Origin: a virus
Reading direction: 5' to 3' (one strand)
Virus record (IMG/VR): IMGVR_UViG_3300049856_000130
Coordinates: 1-46,754 of that record
Length of the DNA stretch: 46,754 nucleotides
The translations under genes and the position numbers were made by a program. This document shows, one piece after another, positions 7,251 to 15,400 of the stretch; position 1 is the first letter of the stretch; every line of letters starts with the position of its first letter. Below the pieces are notes generated by a model, which saw only the letters and a list, made by a program, of their open reading frames with translations, had not been told where the DNA came from and did no database searches.

Positions 7251-7931
7251 TCATAAAACAAACCAATCCGTACCATCATTAATGAGTGTCCATGCTCCAA
7301 GATCATAATCTAAAACAAAACTAGCTGCTACGGTTTCTATTTTCTCTGATCCAGCTCTAACCAAGGTGATCGGGTTGGTAGAAGCTGAGCCCGTCTTGTC
7401 TTTTAACCATATTGGTTTCGTTGTCGATGCGGGGCTTGGGAGAGTTAGAGACCTCGCGGCGGAAGTATCAACCAAATGATATTTTCCTTCTTCCAGTGTC
7501 ACCGGCCCAGAGACCACCTTCGTTACAAAATCAACTTTCTTGGAGTTGATGACTCCCTGAGTAAGAACAAGAGCAAGGTTTCTTGAAGCTCCAGAGCTGT
7601 TCGTAACGCGGATTCGAGTTGTGGTAAAGCTTGGAGTTGCTGCAATAGTAAATGAGGAAAGAGCTGGAGTAGAAGAGTCTGAAATAAGAGTCAACTCTCC
7701 TGTCCCAGTATCTCTGAGGTAGAGGTCATATCGGAGATCTGCAAACGGGCATTTAAAGTTATGCTCAAAGTCTACGTTGGCAGCATTTGCCAAAGCATCT
7801 TGAGTGAAGAATCTGGAGTTAGTCATGTCTCCAATCTTCTCGTAGATATCTTCTATGGCTGTGTGCAATGCACTGCCGCCAGCATCACCCAAGGCAGGGT
7901 GAGTTAATTGTAATCTTGAAATAATTGCCAT
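7251..7931 (-). CDS. tail/baseplate structural protein
   Basis: This 226-residue protein begins MAIISRLQLTHPALGDAGG, a segment typical of phage tail proteins that starts with a short helix and continues in beta-rich sequence. The C-terminal part (SLTLPSPASTTKPIWLKDKTGSA to DWFVL) resembles the small beta-sandwich domains found in phage fibres. It lies in the baseplate-to-fibre stretch with only three bases to the next gene upstream. A structural role is inferred from composition and position. Confidence 0.6.
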   Translation of the reverse strand: MAIISRLQLTHPALGDAGGSALHTAIEDIYEKIGDMTNSRFFTQDALANAANVDFEHNFKCPFADLRYDLYLRDTGTGELTLISDSSTPALSSFTIAATPSFTTTRIRVTNSSGASRNLALVLTQGVINSKKVDFVTKVVSGPVTLEEGKYHLVDTSAARSLTLPSPASTTKPIWLKDKTGSASTNPITLVRAGSEKIETVAASFVLDYDLGAWTLINDGTDWFVL

Positions 7932-7934
7932 TAA

Positions 7935-8333
7935 TCACCTACCAAATGTTGCGTAATGAAATTTTTTGTCCTCTTTGGCTCTACCCATAATACGCTTTGA
8001 TCCATCGATAAAAACTTTTATTTCCCTTTCTCTCGTGACCAAGCATAATCCGACATTATTGCTTACCAGCTTCAAGTCACCCTTAGGCCATCCAGGAGCC
8101 CCCGCCAATGCTAGCCATTTGAAGAGACAATAATCCCAGCCATCGCATTCGGCTAGCGTTTCTTCATCTCCACCGTTGATATGCTTTCCAATGATTGAGG
8201 CCCTAATCAGGCCCTCTTTCATTTGACTATGTGCATTCTGGCTATTGTCCTCATAGGGTCTCAGCCAAAGACCCTTTTTAGTAGGATGGTTCAAAAACTC
8301 TAATTTCCAAGTTACTTTGTAAATTCGTTTCAT
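7935..8333 (-). CDS. tail-module protein of unknown function
   Basis: This 132-residue protein begins MKRIYKVTWKLEFLNHP. The ATG at 8333 has TAAGG six bases upstream and begins eight bases after the previous gene. A longer frame reaching 8540 is a shadow overlap with that gene and is not used. The sequence mixes aromatic and charged residues (KGLWLRPYEDN, ECDGWDYCLFKWL, REIKVFIDG), consistent with a compact alpha/beta domain. Family and function are not recognised. Confidence 0.6.
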   Translation of the reverse strand: MKRIYKVTWKLEFLNHPTKKGLWLRPYEDNSQNAHSQMKEGLIRASIIGKHINGGDEETLAECDGWDYCLFKWLALAGAPGWPKGDLKLVSNNVGLCLVTREREIKVFIDGSKRIMGRAKEDKKFHYATFGR

Positions 8334-8340
8334 TTTAACC

Positions 8341-9027
8341 TTAAGCCGTAAATGAGTAGGACCAAACAAGTTCCCATTGAAGGACCCCTCCGTCCGTTTC
8401 ATCCTGGCGTAAATAGAATCTTGTTTTGATGTGAGCACGGTCGCCGAGCACTGTATCACCTGTTTTTCCCACGCGCCCGGCCACTGGAGTACCGGCATCG
8501 ACTTCAGTACCACCGTTGTTTCTTGACATAGCATCGGCATGGATCAGGAAAGCCGTTGCAAGGTTCCTGCCTTCGCCCGTAGCAGCCCCGCCGTTGTCTC
8601 CGAATATCCTGACATTGGTTCCAATTCGAGCTGGCGCAAACTGGCTAGGCTGCGATACCTGCCAGTCCATATCGATATGGAAACCGTTGGCGAGTCCGTC
8701 AGCGTTGTTTGCGTTGGCTGAGTTCGAAGCATTTCCCATGTTTAATAGCTTGGTTATATCGGCTGTAGCTGAGTTAGCCCCACCATAGGTAAAGCCCGTA
8801 CCAACACCATATTGTTGAGCGTATAAACTTAAATCTGTTATGGGGTCAATAACCGCATCGTGTTTAACGAATATCGATTGATAACCATCGTTACTTGGAA
8901 TGTCTACAACAGGACTAAACTGTCCGTTAATTACTTGGCCTAGGTCAAGTCCAGTACCTCCCCCACTTAAACTATCGGCTAGAGCTCCACCCGTTAGGGT
9001 TTCAGAAATCGTTAAATTTACCGCCAT
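8341..9027 (-). CDS. tail structural protein
   Basis: This 228-residue protein begins MAVNLTISETLTGGALADSL and is rich in Gly, Asn, Ala and Asp with few charged runs, as in virion proteins. The ATG at 9027 has AGGAG upstream. Recognisable patches include YQSIFVKHDAVIDPITDLSL and TRFYLRQDETDGGVLQWELV near the end. It follows the 652-residue hub-like protein by four bases. It is probably part of the tail tip or baseplate. Confidence 0.65.
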   Translation of the reverse strand: MAVNLTISETLTGGALADSLSGGGTGLDLGQVINGQFSPVVDIPSNDGYQSIFVKHDAVIDPITDLSLYAQQYGVGTGFTYGGANSATADITKLLNMGNASNSANANNADGLANGFHIDMDWQVSQPSQFAPARIGTNVRIFGDNGGAATGEGRNLATAFLIHADAMSRNNGGTEVDAGTPVAGRVGKTGDTVLGDRAHIKTRFYLRQDETDGGVLQWELVWSYSFTA

Positions 9028-9031
9028 TGTA

Positions 9032-10990
9032 TTAGATCTCCTGAGTTATCGTACCGTTTTGCCCCGAAACTATGCCAAAATAACCTGGATTCCAGGTCTT
9101 AAAAGGGAACATTTGAAAAGACCATATTTTTATGACTATCTTTAAACCGTCTGGATCATATCCGATATCCCTAATCATACCTGGGACATCGTTTAGAATC
9201 ACGCTTCCGATCGAAACATTTAGCTTAACAAAATTGCCAATGTCTAAAAGCATGGCCCGCCACGTCAGATTTATGTCAAAAATTTCGATTGTCCCACTTG
9301 CAAGGCGCACTATTTCTATGAGTTGAGAAGCAACCACATTTGATTGATATAGGTTCGGGAAGACTATCTTCTTAGAGATTTTAAGGCCCGCCATTTGCGT
9401 TATGGCGTCATCATTTCTCATGATGGAAGTAGCCCTAGAATTTTCGTTAACTATGGGTAAAAAGTTAAACGCCGCTTGCGCCCTATTGAAGTTATTTTTT
9501 TCATCGATTCTCGCCCTTAGCGAGCCTTCTACGACATCCCAGTTTTTAACATTATAGGTAGTCAATTCGTCCCAGTCTTCGAAGTGAAGACTGTTAAGCT
9601 TTAGCTTCAAATCCCTATCGATAAATGCTTCTAACCTGACTTGCTCAAGCAGGGATAAAACGTATGTCATAGCTGGGGTAGATTCGTTGAGCCAAATTCT
9701 TGATTTAAACGTGCTTATAGATGACTGCGCTGGAGTTGCTTTGTCTCGATATGTTTCCCAATTGAGATCAAAGTCCCCGTAAATTAAACCGCCGTATGTA
9801 ATGATTATATCGTGAGCTTGCCATACTATATTATTATCATACCCAATGTTTTTCCCTCTAACTTGGACAAAAAATTCATCGCCAGAATCAAAAGCGTAAG
9901 CAATTAAAACCCCTGCGCCATCGTTCATCCACAAAGCGCCCTGTTTGACTTCAAATATGTTCTTATTGCCGTTGACATTCGTTACCTCTGCGCTAGGAAC
10001 CAAGCTATAAACTTCGCTCCTTCTCACATAAACTTTGGACGTATCGAAAAAATAATTGGCGTTTTCTGAGATCAAAAAAGATAGGTTTTTTCTTGGCTCG
10101 CCCGTGAATGGTTTGAATTGGTGTGTACCAGTTTGAGCTCCTGAAGAAGTAATAACAGCGCCACCTGGAGACAGGGATATCTCGAAGGAATCTAACAAAG
10201 GATTTCTAACGTAATAGGCTGTTGAAATAGCAAGAGGAGAAGGAAGAGATCCAGTTGTCACAAGCTCTATCTTGCCTCCCTCATCAAGAGCATGAGCCAC
10301 GCAAGATAGAGTTGATCCAGATATGGTTACCTCCTTCTCCTTGTACGCTACAAATGGATCTGATCCATTCGTACAATAAGCGGGGATAGCAGCATAAAAT
10401 GGTTCTAATTCTACGGTCCAATCTCCGTAAATTAAGGGTATTATCTTTCCTAAGTTTTTCTGCTCGCACTTAGGAAAGCTATCGTAGGTTATCGCCGTGT
10501 TCGGGAATTTCGCGTTTATTCTGTCGTAGTTGTCTCGCGCCACAATGATAATTGAGTTGATGGAGCGTTGAAACCCTCCAACGGGAGTAATTGTGCCCTT
10601 AAATATCGTTGTATACGTTCCGGCTTTCTCTGCCAAACCCACTTTAACCACAACCTGCTTATTAACCCATCCCCCATAGTTATTCCCGCTTTGTAGTATG
10701 TTGTTAAACCGTCCGTCTACGTTGCTTAATTCTAGTGTTAATGTACTAAATTGGAGGTCATTCGACAACCATTCTCCAACGGTTCTCCCTATCGTCGGGA
10801 ACACTAAAAGTGCTTCGTAGAAAGTCCCATCAACATACTTGTTTCGATCGCTTGCGTAGATAGTCCCAGTAGGGCTTTCGATCTCGCAAACCATCTCTAT
10901 TTTACATTCTAAATTGTCATGACAGAAATCTAACAATGCTTGGTCAAGCACGTTAGATGTTAGGTATGGTCTTCGGTTACTACTGCTCAT
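9032..10990 (-). CDS. tail tip / baseplate hub-like protein
   Basis: This 652-residue protein overlaps the upstream tail gene by one base. The first 150 residues are beta-rich (EIESPTGTIYASDRNKYVDG, LTLELSNVDGRFNNIL). A central IIPLIYGDWTVELEP segment is seen in phage tail-tip proteins, and a C-terminal part carries MIRDIGYDPDGLKIVIKIW. Such proteins form the hub at the distal tail end that closes the tube and carries fibres. No peptidase or lysozyme motif is visible. The assignment rests on position after the tape measure and on composition. Confidence 0.65.
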   Translation of the reverse strand: MSSSNRRPYLTSNVLDQALLDFCHDNLECKIEMVCEIESPTGTIYASDRNKYVDGTFYEALLVFPTIGRTVGEWLSNDLQFSTLTLELSNVDGRFNNILQSGNNYGGWVNKQVVVKVGLAEKAGTYTTIFKGTITPVGGFQRSINSIIIVARDNYDRINAKFPNTAITYDSFPKCEQKNLGKIIPLIYGDWTVELEPFYAAIPAYCTNGSDPFVAYKEKEVTISGSTLSCVAHALDEGGKIELVTTGSLPSPLAISTAYYVRNPLLDSFEISLSPGGAVITSSGAQTGTHQFKPFTGEPRKNLSFLISENANYFFDTSKVYVRRSEVYSLVPSAEVTNVNGNKNIFEVKQGALWMNDGAGVLIAYAFDSGDEFFVQVRGKNIGYDNNIVWQAHDIIITYGGLIYGDFDLNWETYRDKATPAQSSISTFKSRIWLNESTPAMTYVLSLLEQVRLEAFIDRDLKLKLNSLHFEDWDELTTYNVKNWDVVEGSLRARIDEKNNFNRAQAAFNFLPIVNENSRATSIMRNDDAITQMAGLKISKKIVFPNLYQSNVVASQLIEIVRLASGTIEIFDINLTWRAMLLDIGNFVKLNVSIGSVILNDVPGMIRDIGYDPDGLKIVIKIWSFQMFPFKTWNPGYFGIVSGQNGTITQEI

Positions 10991-12429
10991 TATAAACTTT
11001 CATCAATTTCTACAGCAAGCGTTACTATATCGGCGGCATCCCCTCTATTCTCATGCTCTTCTTCAGGGATATCTACCAACTTTCCAAAAACTCCGAATCT
11101 TTTTGGGTCTTGTGGGTCTGGAAGCCATAGACATTTTAAACTAGTTCTGGCTGTTTCAAAAACATTTATTAAGCTGTCGAAGTTCCCTTTACGGTAATCT
11201 AAACTGTTAAAATTAACAACGATGGATCTCTTTAAGGCTCTATCGTTCGACACATTTGTAAACCCTTCTGTCTTTACTTTCGAGGAAAAGTGACGCATTT
11301 TTCTACGGATTCGATCAACAATATCCTCTCCCTGAAAAATAATTGAGTTCCCAAAAATAATCGTTCCCACCTGCAAAAATCCTTCTGGATTTGTCGGATC
11401 GCTTATCGTCAATCGCCAGTATCGGTATTGTGTTGTTGGGAATGTTGGGGATATGTAATAGCTGTTAATACTAGTCGCCTCGATCGGGAGAGTAATGCCC
11501 ACGCTGGCAAAGGTAGGAGAATTGCTACCTTCGAATGTAACCACGGCGCTGGAGGACCAGTTATGATTAAGGAACGCGAAGGTATCAGGAGCGACTCCTT
11601 GAACTAGTTGGGTGTCACAAACCAATGTAGCCGATAATGAGCTGTTTGATCTCCATACATATTCTACAATATCGTTGTTTACATTATTGACAGAAAAATC
11701 ACCTGCTAGAGTTGATGAAGCCGTCCAGTTTAAACCATTGGTTCCACGGCTAGGAAACTCAGAAAGGATCCGTAGCTTTGTGGTATTGTAGAGAACAAAC
11801 CTGATCTGAGATCCTAAGTTCAAAGCTCTTAGCAAGTTTATCTCGGCTCCAATAGCCTTAACAGCTTCTATGACTCGCTCAACTTCTACGCCGTTCTGAG
11901 TGTACGTCTTGATAGCCCGATCCATCTCGACGCCCGTATATCGCTTAGTCACAATCTTTCGATCAATCTCTAAACCGATATGGGCACAAATCCCATCAAC
12001 CAAATATCTTTTTGTCAGGTAGTCTTCAGACAGATAGCCCTTTTCTCGGCAATGCCAGGAAGAGATATATTTTTCCCTGGTTATTTCGACTCCAGAGAAT
12101 TGAGTGTCTCCTAATGATCTTTCAACTTCCACGCCCGAATATCGTGCTGTGGATATCTTCCTTTCGATTTCCAAGCCAATTTGGTCCATAGATTCTATGG
12201 TTCTTTCGACTTCCGTTCCTAGAAAATCATCTCCAGGATTAGACCGATCGACCTCGATCCCTGAATAAACCATTTCAATTAATCTTCTATCGATCTCCAG
12301 CCCCGAGGCTAGATCATCCTGAATGACCCGCTTAACCTCCGTTCCATAGTGGTCTCGGCATCTCCCCGACATATAGCTATAAGTTAAATATGGTTCTTCG
12401 AGATATCCGAAATAGGCTGGATTTGTCAT
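10990..12429 (-). CDS. distal tail-like protein with modular 14-residue repeats
   Basis: This 479-residue protein starts in an ATGA overlap with the tape measure stop. Residues 8-207 are repetitive. A 21-residue element with GYL-x-E-x-YLT (residues 8 and 131) is followed by tandem 14-residue units starting G-x-E-hydrophobic-D/E-R (glycines at 29, 43, 57, 71, 85, 99, 113 and 152, 166, 180, 194). Residues about 215-360 look like a discoidin/galactose-binding-type beta sandwich (TTQYRYWRLTISDP). The C-terminus is alpha/beta (KCLWLPDPQDPKRFGVFGKL). Its place directly after the tape measure is that of a distal tail protein. The repeats are not part of the usual family. Confidence 0.6.
   Translation of the reverse strand: MTNPAYFGYLEEPYLTYSYMSGRCRDHYGTEVKRVIQDDLASGLEIDRRLIEMVYSGIEVDRSNPGDDFLGTEVERTIESMDQIGLEIERKISTARYSGVEVERSLGDTQFSGVEITREKYISSWHCREKGYLSEDYLTKRYLVDGICAHIGLEIDRKIVTKRYTGVEMDRAIKTYTQNGVEVERVIEAVKAIGAEINLLRALNLGSQIRFVLYNTTKLRILSEFPSRGTNGLNWTASSTLAGDFSVNNVNNDIVEYVWRSNSSLSATLVCDTQLVQGVAPDTFAFLNHNWSSSAVVTFEGSNSPTFASVGITLPIEATSINSYYISPTFPTTQYRYWRLTISDPTNPEGFLQVGTIIFGNSIIFQGEDIVDRIRRKMRHFSSKVKTEGFTNVSNDRALKRSIVVNFNSLDYRKGNFDSLINVFETARTSLKCLWLPDPQDPKRFGVFGKLVDIPEEEHENRGDAADIVTLAVEIDESL
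11809..12408 (-). repeat. coding repeat array: 42-base units encoding GxE(I/V)(D/E)R peptides
   Basis: Within the 479-residue tail protein, eleven units of 14 residues follow two copies of a 21-residue cysteine-containing element. Seven units follow the first element and four follow the second. The glycine spacing is exactly 14 within each series. Unit cores such as GLEIDR, GIEVDR, GTEVER, GLEIER, GVEVER and GVEMDR are easily seen in the translation. Confidence 0.85.
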
Positions 12430-15400
12430 AGGTTTCTAACTCCGTTGGCGTACACGATAGTTTGGCCATCTGCGCTACTTCTTCGCAATTGGTCCTTGAT
12501 CGTTGGCATTAGCTTATTCTTGATAAAGGTTTCGTCGATCTGCTGGGTAGAATTTATGGTTAGTTTAATCTCTATGTTTTGAGTGTTGTTGGCAGGAGCT
12601 TGGCCTTTGTTGAGTGATGACAGGTTATTCATTCCCAAGGATGCCGCCGCGCTTTTGTTGATAACAAACTCGCCACCTTTTAGCATGGTGGGGACATCTC
12701 CAGACCCTCCTACTAAACCGCCTTCATGAAATTTGTTGGCCTCAAGCATCTTCCAAAACATGTCTAGAACTTTGCCGTAAACTGTTCCTTTCATCTGGTC
12801 CCATAACTTGGCAAGTAGCTGGCTAGGATCTAGGTTTTCTGCTTGATTTCCTAATGTGTCCCTTGCTCCTCGCAAATCTTTGCCAAGGTCTTTAGCTCCA
12901 TAAGCATATCCACTAGGTTTAATATCTCCATCTAAGATCGCTTGGACCAAGGCTGCAATGGTTGGATCATTCATTTTTGATCTTGGGATAACGGCCTCAC
13001 CTGCGCTGAGCAATGCCACAATTCTATCATTCATCTTGCTATCACCGGGAACAGAAGCTTGACCAGGGATCAAACCGCCCTTAGCGAAGTTTAAGAAGGG
13101 GATATCGATACCAAGCTTTTTCTCTACATCACCCTGGCCTTTAGCTGAATCTGTATTAAACATTTTCCCAAAAAGATTAGCTGGATTAATTGCATCTAGA
13201 GCATCCCCAACTAGCTTTCCAAGACCACTTAAACCTTTTTTCAAACCCTCCCAAATTGCGCCGCCTAACCCCATAAAGAAGTCCCAAAGCCCAGTTAATG
13301 CGGTTTTTAAACCCTCGAATATTTTCCCGCCGATTTCTAAATAGATCGAAACTAGGTCTTGCAATGCTTTAAATATGCTTTGGAATATGTCTGCAACACC
13401 TTTAAGGATGGTTTCTCCTGCTTTAAATACAGAGCCAAAGATATCGGCGACACCACCAAGAGCATCTCCTATTGCCTTGAAAGCTGCTTGAAATATGCCA
13501 ACAACACCTTCAAAAATAGTCTGAGCAGTCTTAAAGACTTCTCCAAATACTTCCGTAACGTGCTGCAGTATCGCCCCACCGATTTTAAATACAGCTTCGA
13601 AGATATTGATCTTGCCCGTAAAGAGCTCCATCAAAGTGTCCCAGATATTCTTAACCATCTTCCAAGCTGATTCAAAGATGCCCATCATTCCATCCCAGAT
13701 AGCTTGAACAGCTCCCCAAGCGGCACTAAAGACAACCATTAAAACATCCCAAACCGATGACAGTACATTTATCATTGCCGACCAGATCGCCTCGATTACA
13801 CCCCAAACCGCCGTTAATGCCCCGAGCATGGAGTTCCAAACGGTTTTAAGGACATTGACAATTGGCATAAATATATTGTCCCATACCCATCGCCATACCG
13901 CTGTAATGCCGTCAAGAATTGGTTTTAGGAATGTGTCATAAACAAATCTCCAAACAGCCGTAAGACCATCAATAAGAGGCTTGATAAACGTATCGTAAAT
14001 AAATCGCCAAGCTGCAATTAAACCATTGGTTAAATCTTTAAAAAGTTTGTCTAGGGTTGACTTTCCATCCTTTAAGCCACCTCCTACGTTATTCATCGCC
14101 TTGGCACCCACTTTCATTGCGCCTTCGAGATCCATCACAGCAAAGAGTTTGCTAGCCTCTCCTGTAAGCTTCTTCCCAAAATCCCTTAGGCCCAAGCCTA
14201 GGGCTTTGGTATCAATTGGAACCTTGAAGCCCTTACCAGAAAGTAGATTTTTCATTACGTTAACTAATAGCATTCCTAGTGCTATCCCAATTTTAGGAAG
14301 ATCTTTGATTGTAAATTCTATTATTTTATCAATTAATTTAGGGATTCCCTCAATGAGTCCAGCAATTAAAGCGGGAATGATATCGGGTAGCTTCTCAATC
14401 AACTTGATAAGAAGGTCGGGAATTTTATCGAGTAGATCGACCAAGGCTAGTGGGATCTCAGCAACAAACTTGATTACTGAGTCGATTATACTCGAAACCA
14501 TCTTTATGACGTTGGGAATAAAGTTCTTAATGAAATTGATTACACCATTGAAAAGATTAGCAATTCCCGCTGCAATCCTGTTAGGAAGATCAGTCAATGA
14601 ATTAAATATATTCGCAATCTTTTCGAGCAAACCAGGGATAAAATCAATCAATGCTTGAACGGCATCAGCCACAGCACCAACTCCAGCCATGGCTCCCATT
14701 GCCGACATTCCAGCAATCTCTCCAGCTCCTTGCACTGCCTGAGTTATTGACCTACCAACCTCTTCACCCATTTTGGTTCCAGCTTCAAATGCTTTGGGAG
14801 GAGCTTTTTTTGCTGCTTGCGCTGCTTCTTCTTTTGCAAGCTTTCGCCTTTCATTCAATTGCTTGATAATATTTTCTTGTTCTTTGGTTGGTGGCCCTAT
14901 TTTTGTAAGTAATTGCTTTATTTCCAGCTCTTTTTGTAGAGCGTCAACTATTTTTAGCTGTCTATCTAGTTGTAATTTGATGCCATCGAGCGTTAAAGCT
15001 TCAGCAATTTTTAAATTAGTGAATATGTCTTCGTTTTCTTTCTTAAGATCTTTAGCTTGATCGGTCATTATTTTGTAGATTTTAGCTTTAGATCCTAGGT
15101 CTACTAACTCCCTACCTTGTGCAATTAGATCTTTATTCGCTTGGGATAGATGACCTTGCAGTTTTAATAGTTTTTCTTGGTCATCTAATTCACTATTTCT
15201 AAGTTGAACTCTTTCGTATTCCTGGAGAATGTCAGATTGTACGTTAACCGTAAATTCTTTCTGAACATCAGCTATTTTTCGTCTTAATGTTTTGGTTTCT
15301 TCTAGCCTTTGGATAACTTCTTCTTGAATTTTTATTTCTTTTTCTTTATTAACAGAATCAATTTGCTTCTGAATTAGCATTTGTTCATCTGAACGAAAGC

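Noticed and set aside
7935-8540. Long form of the 132-residue tail gene starting at 8540
   Set aside because: The first 69 residues lie wholly within the next gene; the ATG at 8333 has its own ribosome binding site.
14026-14658. 210-residue plus-strand frame inside the tape measure gene
   Set aside because: Antisense shadow of a clear tape measure protein with low-complexity Ser/Ile-rich sequence, no family features and no fitting ribosome binding site.
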